The translations under genes were made by a program, and so were the position numbers. The notes below the pieces were generated by a model. The model ran no database searches. It was not told the DNA's origin and was given only the letters and a program-made list of their open reading frames with translations. Positions 38,501-46,622 of a stretch of DNA of 64,000 nucleotides are shown in pieces. The DNA comes from Ursus arctos (lineage: Eukaryota; Chordata; Mammalia; Carnivora; Ursidae), in assembly GCF_023065955.2 (NCBI RefSeq), contig NW_026623100.1:15911001-15975000 (forward strand), in the 5' to 3' direction. Positions within the stretch are counted from its first letter, which is position 1. Each line of letters starts with the position of its first letter.

Positions 38501-41500
38501 GGGGCAAACAGACCACAAATAATGAATGCAAAGTACAAGTAAATTACAGAGTGTATTGATGGCTACAGGTGCTGAAGAAAAAATAAGAAGGACAGGGTAG
38601 GGAAGGGCAGGAGTGTCAGATGGCCAATTTAAATGGGTCTCATTGAGAAGGTGACACTTGAAGAAAGACCTGAAGAAGGGGATGGAGTGAGCCATGCAGA
38701 TATCTGGAATAAGAGTGCTCCAGAAGAAGGAAGATCCAGTGCAAAGACTCCAGGGTGCAGTGGCAAGCTCAAGAAGCAGCCAGGAGGCCAGGGCAGGAAG
38801 AGAATGAAGCCAGTTCACAATAAACCTGTGGACCCTGAGAACAACCACACCCACTGTCACAAAGGTTCTCAATCAGGAAGGAGGTCAGTTGGTTGGTTGG
38901 TTGGTTGTTTGGTTGGTTATATTCCCCCCACGCCCACCCCCAGGGAACATTTGGCAATGTCTGGAGACAGTTTGGGTTGTTACAACTGGGAGGGGGGACT
39001 GCTAATGACATTTACTTAGCTAACGGCATCTAATTATCCAGGAATGCTGCTGGACATCCTACAAAGCTCAGAACAGCCCCCACAACAAAGAATTATCCCA
39101 TCCAGGGGCGCCTGGGTGGCTCAGTCATTAAGCTTCTGCCTTTGGCTCAGGTCACGATCCCAGGGTCCTGGGATCAAGCCCTGCATCAGGCTCCCTGCTC
39201 AGTGGGAAGCCTGCTTCTCCCTCTCCCACTCCCCCTGCTTCTGTTCCCTCTCTTGCCATGTCTTTCTCTGTCAAATAAATAAAATCTTAAAAAAAAAAAT
39301 CCCATCCAAAATGTCAATAGTGCCAATGCTGAGAAACCCTGAATTAGACCTACAAGTGCAGAAGTCAAAAAGGCAGTTGGATATACAAGTCAAGGAGATA
39401 TAAATTTGGAAATCTCAAACAAATAGATGGTATCCAAAGCCTTGGGACTGAATGAGAACACCAAGGGAGTGAGTGTAGAAGGGGAAGAGGTGTGAGGGCC
39501 TAGGGGCACTCCAACATGAAGAGGTCAGGGAGAAGGGGCTGAAGGAGGTGAGAAGAGAGAACAGGGAGGACTGAGGAGGAGGACTTGGGGCTTTGGAAAG
39601 AGGGGAGATGTGAGATAAAGCCACCTACAAGAGTGGCAGAGAAAACACACTAGGGATGTCCATTCAGTGCCAGGCAAGGTGAAGAATTTAAAAGGAGACC
39701 AGTCATTCAGCTGCATGGATGCAGGGATCAAGTTCCCAGAGACTTGGACTTAATCAGTGTGATGGCCTTGCCAGACAGGTAAGATGAGCCACCCGGTCAA
39801 GGGACTGTCGGCGTATGCAGGGAGAAACTCTGAGTGACTAGGATCTGCAGCTCTGCAAGGAAGGAAAACATCAGAAAGTCAGAGGCAGTGAAAAAGGAGG
39901 TAGGATCCATGGATTAGGGATTGGGAGGACAGAAAAATTGTTGGGGCTAGGGTTCTAGGGTAAGGGAAATAGAAGATTGGGAGAGGGTGATAAGAACGGG
40001 TTGCATGCCGTTAAGATTATGGAGGACTGAAATGATTGGTCTTGAAAAACTCTAAGGGGGGCGCCTGGGTGGCACAGCGGTTAAGCGTCTGCCTTCGGCT
40101 CAGGGCGTGATCCCGGCGTTATGGGATCGAGCCCCACATCAGGCTCTTCTGCTATGAGCCTGCTTCTTCCTCTCCCACTCCCCCTGCTTGTGTTCCCTCT
40201 CTCGCTGGCTGTCTCTATCTCTGTCGAATAAATAAAATAAAATCTTTAAAAAAAAAAAAAAAGAAAAACTCTAAGGAATGTAAAAAAAAAAAAAAAAAAA
40301 GCCAAAAAACCCAACCAAACAAAACAACTCTAAAGAGTGAGTGGCGCAAAGGAGAATTCACGAAACTGAAAAGCCAGATTGTTGGACGATCACGTATAGG
40401 TGCACTGAAACCATGACAGGCGCAGTGGAGAGAGTGGGGGCACAAAGGAGCTAAAATCATCCAGCAATGACGGGGAGGAATCCAGGAGCTAGTGGAGGAT
40501 GGCAACCAGGTCCAGAGCAGCTCATAACGCTAGGGAGAGACACGGCCCCACATGTGTACACATGTCCTACAATAAAAACCTATTACTCCTCGAAAATAAA
40601 TACAAATTATTGTAAACATTGTACGGCCATTTCAAATAGTCTTTGGAAAGAGCCAGACATAGATGAGTATACACACACACATATACACATATACACACAC
40701 ATATACACATATACACACACATATACACACACACACACATCTGATAGGAGTCTTTGATATAGATTCTCCAGTGAGTTACATGCTTCAGAATAAAGGTGTT
40801 GAAAATAGCAAAAACTTCCTTACAAATAAAAAGCAGCACTAAGGGGGTATAAAGTGACTGTTCTATTAAAAATCGTGAAGCTGGAGAATGTTGTTCTGTG
40901 TTAATAAATAACAACAATGGATACTCTATCTACCTCAGATTCAAATTATTATTTTACTGAGCTCTGCTTTTAAAAAACCAGAATTGCGAATTTTATTGGT
41001 GGTGTAAATAATGTTACATCTGACTCTCTCTCCTCCTGGGAACATTATCGTATACCCTTTGAAACAGAAAATTAGGAAAACATTTAATTCTTCCACTTTC
41101 TACAGCACAATCCTTTGGGGGAGGTGGGGGGGAGAGAGGAAAAAGAAAGAAACAGAAAGAGTATGTTTTCAGGTGTTATCCCCCCTCTGGGTAAGCCAAA
41201 ATCTTATGGTCTTTTAAAGCTTTAGATTTTGCCTAATGCCAACCTTCTGTGTTTTTTCCTTTCGGCAGTGGGCCTTGGCCTACTCTCAACAACCCCTAAC
41301 AGCAAGAAGAGAGGAAGCAGAAGGGCAGTAAACAGTGGTGCAGAATGAGGAAGAATGATTTTGCACTGGAGGTGGCAGAATGATTTCACATGTAGCGTGG
41401 TTACCCGATACCAAGCCATAAAAGTCCCAGCATAATTTAGTGTTTGTATTCATCCACTGAAGCAAACAGGATAAGATTTACCCAATGAACATTTATCACT

Positions 41501-44500
41501 CTGTCCTGTTTCAAAGCTATAATTTGCAAAGCAGTAGCAAGGGTTTACATGTTGGTTATGATGTGCTCATCCTGATGAAAATTTCTTGTCCATCTTCACA
41601 ACCACAGCCCTTGTATTTAATTCAAATTCCAGTTGCAATGCATTTCTTCTCAGGTTATCACAACAATATTCTGATAAAGTTGTAGGGGTTGATACCATTA
41701 CTGGCTTCTTTATAAATGGGAGGCCCAGGGGCACCTGGGTGGCTCAGTCAGTTAAGCGTCTGCTCAGGTCATGATCCTAGAGTCCTGGGATCGAGCCCCG
41801 AGTCAGGCACCCCTCTCTCTCTGATCCTCCCCGCTGCTTGTGTGCCCTCTCTCTCTCACGAATTACAAAAAATCTTTGGGTGCCTGGGTGGCTCACTTGG
41901 TTAAGTGTCTGCCCTCAGCCCAGGTCGTGATCCCAGAGTCCCAGGATCAAGCCCACACTGGGCTCCCCACTCAGCGGGCAGTCTGCTTCTCCCTCTGACC
42001 CTCTTCAACTCGTGCTCTCTCCCTCTACCACTCTCTCAAATGAATAAATAAAATCATTTAAAAAAAATCTTTAATAAATGGGAGGCCTAAAGTCCCAAGT
42101 CTCAAAGGCCAAGTCACAACTCTGCATCTGCCAGCCTGGAAGAGGCCGTTCACAAAGTTGTGCCCCTCCCTTGAAACACCTACTCTGGATCCAACCATCC
42201 AAACTCTGCCCCTCGTTCGGAGCCAGGGGCACACTGGAAAAAGCACCAGATGTGGGCTCAGAAACCCTCAGTTAAAAGTACCGCCTCACCTACTTTTATC
42301 TGCTACGTGACTCTCAACGAGTGACTTAGTATCTACTCACCTTGGTTTTCACATACAGAATGGGGATAACATCTGTTCCGCCTATTTCAGAATGCTGGGG
42401 AAGAACAACTAAGAGAGTACGTGTGGAAGCTCACAGTAAGCTAGTAAGAGCCACATAAATGTCATGTATTATTCAAGGTCCGGCTTGGGTCCTACTTAAT
42501 CCAGGGAGCCTTCCAGCTTTTCAACCCAGCCTACACTGAAACCCCCCTGGCATTTCCTGCCATGCTATTTATTTTAGCGCTTGATATATTTGCTCTTGTA
42601 TTGTTACTCAAATACTCCCCAGTCAGGAACATCCTCCCTGCACAGAACCTAGCCTGGCATGTAAGCGCAGCAGTGCTCTCGCGATTACCAATGTTATGAA
42701 TGAACTGGTGGAGCAGAGTAGAATCTGACCTTCCGGGTACCACAGTGCTCGTTTCTATAAGACATTTTTTTAAAACTTTCCCTATGGTATCCGGTTATAT
42801 CCACACTCTAATTAAAGGGCACTACTTACTGGAAAAATTTTCTCTTTAAAAGAAGAAGAAGAAGGTGCGCACTGTATAAACTGCTTGAGGGAACAGAAGT
42901 ATGGCCCCATCACAGATAAGATTCCAGAAGCTCCCCAGGTCAGGGGAATCCTGCCAAGAGTGCCTGAGAGGCAACAGTTTCTCCCCATGTACTCTCCTGG
43001 GTTAAGGAGGCCTCACAGGGGAAAATCCTGCTGGACATACTTGCAAATTAGGCAGACCTTGTTTGATTTCTATAGGCAATAAGGCATCCTAAAGGTTTTC
43101 AATTTCTCCCGGGGAAGATGCACTCAAAGTACACAGACTATTTTCCTCAGGGGCTCTTGGTAGCTTTCCCACAAAAACCGAGCTGCTAGTAGCACTTACC
43201 TGATCTTTGTAAACCAGCGTGCTGGGGCTTGCCCGAGGTTTGTCTTTAAAAGAGTAAGTAGCCATTTGCTTCTTTAACAAGTCCAAGAAGTCAGGAGGTG
43301 CGTACAGAGGAAGGTCATTTAGTACCGGATCATTTCTTTGCACAAGAGGTGGTTTTTTCCTTCCTTCGTTTTTAAAATTGTAGGTTGCTATCACTGGATT
43401 TAATAAGGATTCCTCAATGAAAGTTTTCAAGTGGTAAGTACCAGGGATAGGAGTGTTCTGTGGAAAATGGACATCATTTTTCAGATCAGTGTGCAAACTG
43501 GTAACATCCCCTAAAGCATCATTCTTAGAAGGGTCCCTCTTAAGGAGCATTTCTTTCTGTTTTAAGGTTTAATACAATTTTACCAAATATAGTAAACACT
43601 CCTGACAGAACGATATTTCAAGAGAATCATGATTATTTCCTTTCTGAGACATTGCTGAATTATAGCAAAAGGGTTGTTGTCATAGTTGGAAGTTTTAACT
43701 TTTTCAAAGGTAACTTCAGAGACACTAAAACTTGACAGGCAGCTGGACCTATAAATGTCAGGTCTCTCCTGAGACCACTCAGGGCAGTTTCTTGACTAAA
43801 AAAAAGTTAGCCTACTTCTGCTTGGTAGATACTGCACGTTTCTCTCTAGCCCTCAAGTGAGAAGCTAAAAAAATACGAACACGAGACTGAGGACGAACCG
43901 GCAGAGCATGTGGTCTCATCAGTCCAATAGGAGGTTTGGTACTTTCAAATCACAATCACAGTGTGGCTGCATGGCTAGACCTGAAAGCTTAGTCACTGCT
44001 GCTCTTGTGGCTGAATTTCTACTGAGCACCTGGCTTGGTTTCACCATTAAAATTAGTTCCATTTCAAGAAGGCTTTGGCCCATGGGCCCCTCTATTATTG
44101 AAGGGTGTGGACAGAAAATATTTCTACAATATAGAAATGCTGTCTCTTGAAAGGGGGATCTTCCGGTCATTTTTTCTTTCCGATATTACCACCTTGCTTT
44201 CCTACATTGACCATGTTAACAGAACTTACCACAAGCTCTATGCCATCTAAGATAAAAACTGAACCCCAAACCCCTTTTATAGAATGGAGGCATTTTCTTG
44301 TGTAATCTCACTGAGACCAGAAGCTAGATTGACCTTATCTACGGATCCTGTAAAGCACCCAGATTCCTAGAGTTGTTTTACTTTGTACTGCATCCAAAAT
44401 TTAAAGTTAGCTTCTCAGTCAGATGCTGACACTGAAATTATAAATAGGAAATAAGGTCCACAGTTTTCTTGCAATTGTTAGTGACGTAAAAGTTAAGGCT

Positions 44501-46622
44501 GATTAAAATATCAATGGAAATATGAATCATTTGAATAGAAAGAATAAAAACCAGACATACCATTAATGCTATTCTCCACCATCCTTCTCTTTCAACAGAG
44601 GATGCCTTTCGGGTTGGTTTCTATTAACAAACATAAAATGTGCTTATTCATTTGAGAGGTGATCCCTGGAAGTTAAATATATTTTATACAACATTGCTTG
44701 AAGAAATCAATACCCGTATCAAATTGGTCAGCCTGAATAAAAATAAAAGCTACATAATAATAAATTTTGCCTGTCGTATTTCCTTAAATTGCTATTTTAT
44801 GAGTTGAAGTGCTTCTAAATACCCATCTAAATTCTCTTTGGAAAAATGAGAGTAATACACATCCTCATCTCACAAGAGATGTCATAAGGAAAATTAGATA
44901 TGACAAAATTTGGTGTTCCTAGGAAGGAAAGAGTTGTGTAAATCCAAAATTGTATTATAATAGATTTATGATTCAGGTGATTATGCTGGGAGTTCAAGAT
45001 AGAAGCATATAGTCATCAAATTAATGTGATATTGGGATACAAATCCCAGTGATAGGGCAAATGTTGAAAACTGCTGTTTCCTGTTTTTATATATACTATC
45101 AAATATGTATCATATGAATATGATACAGCTAGTTCTCTCCACTTGTCCAGCCAGCTGTGACACTAAAGAGGCAGAATGATAAAGGAGCCAGACCAACTAG
45201 GCCTTGAACCCCAGCTCTGCCACTTAAAAACTAGGAGCACTAGACAAGTTACTTAACCCTTATGAGCCTCAACTCCTTCTCCGGAGTATAAAAAATAAGG
45301 CATAACAAGGCTGGAATGAGAATAAGTCATTATACATTTAAAGACTTGGACCCACAACGAGTGCAAATAAATGGCTGCTTTTATTTTTAACACCTCACCT
45401 GCCAAGTTAAAAAGCAGATGATTTTCGCATTCCTTAGTTTCCAAGGGTGCTCTTGGTTTCCACAGTAAGTACCCTATACCCATTTATTATTACTCCACAT
45501 TTGTTTCAGCCTCACCATCAACAGAACATAGCTGTTTAGCTTTTTCCTTTTGTGCTTTCGCTAGGTGAAGTCATTACAACACTGAATTGTACTTCCATTT
45601 ATAATGCTTTTGTTATTACTACAAAATATAGGTTATTTCAAGCAACAGTGCATTAGAAATAATAAACTAATCAGTAAACTGATATAATTCATTCTTCCTT
45701 TTTAGCAACTTATAGCCACTCTGCTTATGAGTACCCCTGGGCTTTAGTTTTACTATGAAATGTGCGTTTCTCTTTAAAAAAAAAAAAACAAAAAAAAACA
45801 GTTTCATAAGCACTAAGTCTGAATTTCTTCCTATACGTTCCCTTACTTAGATTTATGTTGAATCTCCTCTGTTGCACATTTATAGTCACAGAAATCAAAC
45901 TTTCTCAGGCAGGTCAAGACAAGTCTCCCACCTCTACCTAGCACCAGGAAAATCAAGTGGGAAGAAGGGAGAAGTAAACACGGTACTTCTAAAGGAAGGT
46001 AATTGGCAGCTGCTGTTGTGTTTTGCCCAAGGCAAGCTATCTAAACCCCACCCATCTATCACTGCAAATCCATTTTAGGGCTGAATCGCTTTACAAAAGA
46101 TAGGCTAAATATCCCTCGCCCAAATATACTTAAAAACTAAACGAAGGTAGTTTAAGATATTTTATAAATATTAAAATAAGAGGCAGGGGATAAAAACGTG
46201 CGCGTTCGACTAAGGAAAGACCCACCCTCTCTGATCAGAGGGGGAATCAAAGCAGTTGTCCAGCGCAGTTGGTAGTACGGAAGAAGGAAAGAAAATACAG
46301 AAACGGGCAAATGGAAGGATGAGGGAGAGCAAGGGAAGAGGAAATAAAACCAAGCAGACTCAGTTAAAGATCAGGACGACCGGACTGCAGGGTAGCTAGG
46401 AGGGCAGGGAAAGGTGTGAAGAGCAAACCAAGAGGCGCAAAGGCCCAGCGTTAGCGTTAGAGAGACGTGGGAGTTGGGCCAGAGGAGCCCGGGTCGGGGG
46501 GATGGCAGTGGGTAGTGGGGGCGGGGGGAGGGCGTCTGTACCAAGGAGGTGACTACCAAACTGCCAGGTCCCAGGTCTTCTCTGAGGGAACTGGAGGTGA
46601 TGGCGATGACTGGCTGCTCCAT
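10260..46622 (-). CDS. STPG4: STPG4, complete seven-exon coding region (span includes introns)
   Basis: The spliced frame joins 46622-46542, 44620-44561, 43457-43200, 32339-32275, 32061-32007, 13027-12923 and 10376-10260, giving 741 nt (246 residues plus TAA). All introns are GT-AG and the phases agree. The protein has four proline-glycine-tyrosine motifs typical of sperm-tail PG-rich repeat proteins: TPIPGTY (about residues 49-55), SPGQY (138-142), GPGPGHY (176-182) and TPGPGAY (210-216). No signal peptide or membrane segment is apparent. Exon 1 gives [16 protein letters not shown], close to the human N-terminus as I recall it, and the length is within a few residues of human STPG4 (about 248). 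In mouse the protein (GSE) is reported as a maternal and germline factor that binds histones and promotes oxidation of 5mC in the paternal pronucleus; that role is family knowledge. The ATG context (GCAATGG) is strong. The CALM2 3' end lies about 4.4 kb upstream on the same strand. Confidence 0.93.
10377..12922 (-). other. STPG4: STPG4 intron 6
   Basis: A 2.5-kb GC-rich intron. It holds a probable MIR fragment near 11148-11255. I see nothing else I can name. Confidence 0.8.
11148..11255. repeat. MIR-like fragment in STPG4 intron 6
   Basis: GAGTTCGAGTCCTAGTCCCA, GGGTGACCCTGGGCCCTG and CAGCCTCACCCGTCAGATGA. Confidence 0.5.
12923..13027 (-). CDS. STPG4: STPG4 coding exon 6
   Basis: A 105-nt exon encoding residues 174-208, from [15 protein letters not shown] to VPRFLPACS. 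The acceptor is TTTCCTATAG|CATGAAGG and the donor is TGTTCT|GTAAGT. It carries the third PG repeat (GPGPGHY). It is phase 0 at both ends. It is separated from exon 5 by a 19-kb intron. Confidence 0.93.
13648..13710. repeat. 63-bp polypurine tract
   Basis: Uninterrupted A/G on the plus strand, mainly GAAA, GGAA and GGGGGAAA units, in STPG4 intron 5. Confidence 0.93.
14100..14610 (+). mobile_element. Old L1 3'-region fragment
   Basis: Contains CTGACCCAGCAAGTCCACTT, TTAGGAATTCGTCCTAAGAA, GGAAACCAACTAAACGACCA and ACAATGGACTTC, typical of L1M ORF2-end and 3' sequence, heavily mutated and non-coding. Confidence 0.7.
16735..17172 (+). mobile_element. MaLR (MLT1-type) solo LTR
   Basis: Contains CCCAAAATTCATAG, TTAAGATGAGGTCATTAGGA, GGGCCCTAATCC, CACCTTGATCTTGGACTT and TTTCTGTTGTTTAAGCCACT near the 3' end. 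These are hallmarks of MLT1 LTRs. No internal gene region. Confidence 0.85.
17242..17632 (+). mobile_element. Older MaLR-like LTR
   Basis: Its 3' end, GTTATTTGGGGTCTCTGTTC followed by AGCAGCAGAACTC, and the internal GCTAGGTGTGACCGCGTGA resemble an MLT1-class LTR. It seems to sit inside an older repeat whose halves lie at about 17186-17240 and 17633-17830. Family assignment is tentative. Confidence 0.55.
19814..20012 (-). mobile_element. CanSINE
   Basis: Reverse-oriented head GACTGAGCCACCCAAGTACC and poly-T at left. A 14-bp duplication CCTCTTTTCTGACT lies at 19800-19813 and 20013-20026. Confidence 0.92.
21183..21402 (-). mobile_element. CanSINE
   Basis: Poly-T/AGATGTATTTAATTATTT at the left, GA-rich body, TGAGCCACCCACTGAGTGCC at the right. 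Confidence 0.88.
22000..22110 (+). repeat. (ATTC)n plus ancient repeat fragment
   Basis: Seven TTCA-type units at 22000-22027 lead into GTACTGGGCTCTGGGCATTG and CTCATGGAACTTATATTCCA, the 5' part of the same fossil repeat. Confidence 0.65.
23502..23580 (+). mobile_element. Internally deleted CanSINE
   Basis: Only about 79 bp: tRNA head followed almost directly by the A-tail, missing most of the body. The flanks GGGGAATGGTTGA and GGGGGATGGTTGAA look like a target-site duplication, so it may have inserted in this short form. Confidence 0.8.
23948..24181 (+). mobile_element. CanSINE with internal TG microsatellite
   Basis: Head GGGGCACCTGGTTGACTCAG and tail AATAAAATCTTTAAAAAA. The CT-rich body is interrupted by (TG)n at about 24097-24134. 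Confidence 0.88.
24097..24134. repeat. (TG)n microsatellite inside a SINE
   Basis: GTGT run with one GCGT interruption, in the body of the SINE at 23948-24181. Confidence 0.93.
24364..24579 (-). mobile_element. CanSINE
   Basis: Poly-T at left, GCTGAGCCACCCAGGTGCCC at right. The flank CAAAGTAG(C/T)AT(T/C)TTA is at 24349-24363 and 24580-24594, with an extra copy at 24321-24335. Confidence 0.9.
25927..26123 (-). mobile_element. CanSINE
   Basis: Poly-T, AAGATTTTATTTATTTATTT, GA-rich body, CTGAGCCACCCGGCGCC. A 19-bp duplication with one mismatch lies at 25908-25926 and 26124-26142. Confidence 0.92.
26314..26527 (-). mobile_element. CanSINE
   Basis: Same layout as its neighbour. A 19-bp target duplication with one mismatch (TCTTTTATGGAATCATCTT) lies at 26295-26313 and 26528-26546. 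Confidence 0.92.
26894..27008 (+). mobile_element. Short tRNA-Lys-like SINE with well-kept A and B boxes
   Basis: GGCGCCTGGCTGGCTCAATT head, TGGTAGAGC, ACTCTTGATT around a CTT anticodon position, and GTTCGAGCC B box, then an A-rich tail. The closest of the SINEs here to the parental tRNA. The acceptor stem does not pair, so it is not called as a tRNA gene. Confidence 0.85.
28095..28320. repeat. MIR-like fragment in STPG4 intron 5
   Basis: GTCACGGCTCCACTTCCTAA, ATGGCCATGTGACCTCTGTA and GAGGATTAAATGCAGCC. Confidence 0.7.
28347..28674. mobile_element. Non-autonomous Tigger-type DNA transposon
   Basis: Terminal inverted repeats CAGTTGACCCTTG at the left and CAAGGGTCAACAG at the right, flanked on both sides by TA (28345-28346, 28675-28676), the target-site duplication of mariner/Tigger elements. 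No transposase frame. Confidence 0.82.
29510..29554. repeat. (CA)n microsatellite
   Basis: About 20 CA units, nearly uninterrupted, in STPG4 intron 5. Likely length-polymorphic. Confidence 0.95.
30140..30602 (-). mobile_element. MaLR-like LTR, reverse orientation
   Basis: GTAGCTTAAAACAACAGAAT, CATAATTCTGGAGGCCAGAA, CTTATAAGGACACTTGTGAC and GGCCATTATTCAGCCCAGCA match the complement of MLT1-type LTRs. No coding content. Confidence 0.7.
30630..31175. mobile_element. Old L1-like sequence
   Basis: Stretches such as CTGTTAGCTTTGTTTACAG and AAAATTAGATATAGG resemble L1M-class sequence. Low confidence by eye. Confidence 0.4.
31518..31800 (+). repeat. Ancient interspersed repeat (L2-like or other fossil)
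   Basis: CAATAAATACCATGTGCTAG, CCTTCATGAAGCTTACATTC, then GAGAAGGTGATATTAG. The order of blocks is the same in copies near 17186-17830, 22013-22110, 32628-32770 and 38376-38780. Family name uncertain. Confidence 0.6.
32007..32061 (-). CDS. STPG4: STPG4 coding exon 5
   Basis: A 55-nt exon: one G completing Arg155, then [18 protein letters not shown] (residues 156-173). The acceptor has a long poly-T tract followed by AATATAG|GAGC. The donor is [20 protein letters not shown] is the most recognisable STPG4 signature in this exon. Confidence 0.92.
32275..32339 (-). CDS. STPG4: STPG4 coding exon 4
   Basis: A 65-nt exon encoding [21 protein letters not shown] plus the first two bases of Arg155. 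The acceptor is ATGTAG|TCAGTT and the donor is TCCAG|GTAATT. It ends in phase 2, completed by the first G of the next exon, only 213 bp away. It contains the second PG repeat motif. Confidence 0.92.
32628..32770 (+). repeat. Ancient interspersed repeat fragment
   Basis: CATTTGGTGAGCCCGCTCTG, GGTGTGGTGGGGAATACAAC and GTCTCTGGCCAGCAGGAGTG follow the order of the other copies. Confidence 0.5.
32790..32992 (+). mobile_element. Young CanSINE (GGCACAGCGGTTAAGCG subfamily)
   Basis: GGGCGCCTGGGTGGCACAGC head and GATCCCGGCGTTATGGGATC segment, nearly identical to the 40058 copy. Little divergence suggests a recent insertion. Confidence 0.92.
32993..33375 (+). mobile_element. L1M 3' UTR fragment interrupted by a SINE
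   Basis: GTACAGCATGGTGACTAGAG, GAGAGTAGATCTTATGTGTC, GATGGATGTGTTAATTAACC, and after the SINE, GTACACCTTAAATAGATGCA and CTCAATAAAGCCAGG. This is the familiar L1M-class 3' end. Confidence 0.8.
33162..33285 (-). mobile_element. CanSINE inserted in an L1 3' end
   Basis: Partial body with CTGAGCCACCCAGGTGCC at right. Flanks CACAATACATACAGATATA and a similar sequence at 33286-33306 mark insertion into the L1 fragment. Confidence 0.82.
34618..34704. repeat. Alternating TA/CA-rich tract
   Basis: Two blocks of TATATACACACAC and TATATATATATACACACAC type sequence around a GTATATGTGCATGTG segment. Mostly alternating pyrimidine-purine. Confidence 0.9.
35535..35720 (+). mobile_element. CanSINE
   Basis: GAGCGCCTGGGTGGCGCAGT head, CT-rich body, AATAAATAAATCTTTT tail. 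Confidence 0.9.
36050..36840. mobile_element. Old L1-like sequence, SINE-interrupted
   Basis: AT-rich sequence such as GGTTGTACAGTATACCATCC resembling the L1M 3' region on either side of the SINE at 36484-36672. Orientation and subfamily are not determined. Confidence 0.45.
36484..36672 (-). mobile_element. CanSINE within old L1-like sequence
   Basis: AAAGATTTTATTTATTTATT at left and CTGAGCCACCCAGGCATCCC at right. Flanks TTATGTGCATTT and CCTATGTACATTT are a decayed duplication. Confidence 0.88.
37020..37084 (+). mobile_element. 5'-truncated carnivore L1 3' end
   Basis: CAGAAACCAATATTGCACTG, TATGCTAACTATCTAAAATT and A-tail. A perfect 14-bp duplication AGAGAACATGACTC lies at 37006-37019 and 37085-37098. 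Confidence 0.8.
38376..38780 (+). repeat. Ancient interspersed repeat, longest copy
   Basis: ATTCATTCATTCCACATTCA, ACTGTTCTAGAGGC, GTCCTCATGAAGCTTCATGC, GAGAAGGTGACACTTGAAGA and AGAGTGCTCCAGAAGAAGG, the block order of a mammal-wide fossil repeat. Confidence 0.6.
38887..38918. repeat. (GGTT)n microsatellite
   Basis: About seven GGTT units with one TGTTT interruption, in STPG4 intron 3. Confidence 0.9.
39105..39298 (+). mobile_element. CanSINE
   Basis: GGGGCGCCTGGGTGGCTCAG head and AATAAATAAAATC tail. The flank ATCCCATCCA occurs at 39095-39104 and 39299-39308. Confidence 0.9.
40058..40262 (+). mobile_element. Young CanSINE with perfect 14-bp duplication
   Basis: GGGCGCCTGGGTGGCACAGC subfamily with a long A-tail. 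The flank GAAAAACTCTAAGG is identical at 40044-40057 and 40263-40276. Confidence 0.94.
40669..40740. repeat. AC/AT tandem repeat with a 20-bp higher-order unit
   Basis: The unit ATATACACATATACACACAC occurs exactly twice at 40681-40700 and 40701-40720, with partial units either side. Confidence 0.93.
41728..41876 (+). mobile_element. CanSINE, first of a nested pair
   Basis: GGGGCACCTGGGTGGCTCAG head, shortened body, ends ACAAAAAATCTTT where a second SINE starts. ATAAATGGGAGGCC precedes it at 41712-41725. Confidence 0.9.
41877..42073 (+). mobile_element. CanSINE, second of a nested pair
   Basis: GGGTGCCTGGGTGGCTCACT head. It ends AAAAAAAATCTTTA followed by ATAAATGGGAGGCC (42074-42087), the same target duplication that precedes the first copy. 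Confidence 0.9.
42230..42480. repeat. MIR-like fragment in STPG4 intron 3
   Basis: GCTACGTGACTCTCAACGAG, CTTGGTTTTCACATACAGAA and TGGGGATAACATCTG. Confidence 0.7.
43200..43457 (-). CDS. STPG4: STPG4 coding exon 3 (largest exon)
   Basis: A 258-nt exon, residues 48-133, from [13 protein letters not shown] to STLVYKDQ. The acceptor is TTTTCCACAG|AACACTCC and the donor is GATCAG|GTAAGTGC, an excellent consensus. The open frame continues on both sides (43089-43550), but the outer parts are intron readthrough. The exon holds the first PG motif (PIPGTY) and a KKPPLVQR basic stretch. Confidence 0.95.
43458..44560 (-). other. STPG4: STPG4 intron 2
   Basis: A 1.1-kb intron in which I recognise no repeat or regulatory element. 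A small chance frame around 43919-44170 is not coding. Confidence 0.8.
44561..44620 (-). CDS. STPG4: STPG4 coding exon 2
   Basis: A 60-nt exon encoding [20 protein letters not shown] (residues 28-47). The acceptor is GTTAATAG|AAACC and the donor is TTAATG|GTATGT. It begins and ends in phase 0. The [10 protein letters not shown] core matches the STPG4 family. It is too short to show up as a conspicuous open reading frame. Confidence 0.9.
44621..46541 (-). other. STPG4: STPG4 intron 1
   Basis: A 1.9-kb intron whose 5' end lies in the CpG island and carries a G-rich plus-strand run just after the donor. It also holds a MIR-like fragment at 45150-45335. An A-rich tract lies at 45774-45800. Confidence 0.8.
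45150..45335. repeat. MIR-like fragment in STPG4 intron 1
   Basis: CCCCAGCTCTGCCACTTAAA, ACAAGTTACTTAACCCTTAT and GAGCCTCAACTCCTTC are the MIR core. Confidence 0.75.

Larger units (their letters stand above)
32340..43199 (-). other. STPG4: STPG4 intron 3 (10.9 kb)
   Basis: This intron carries SINEs at 32790, 33162, 35535, 36484, 39105, 40058 and 41728-42073. It also has L1 3' ends, ancient repeats, AC/AT-rich tracts at 34618-34704 and 40669-40740, and an unnamed repeated segment near 33495 and 34535. No exon is missing between exons 3 and 4. Confidence 0.85.

Noticed and set aside
40669..40740. CRISPR-like repeat array
   Set aside because: Compound AC/AT microsatellite without spacers, in a mammalian intron.
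43089..43550. Single 153-residue frame as a stand-alone gene
   Set aside because: The middle is STPG4 exon 3 with excellent splice sites at both ends. The outer residues are intron readthrough.
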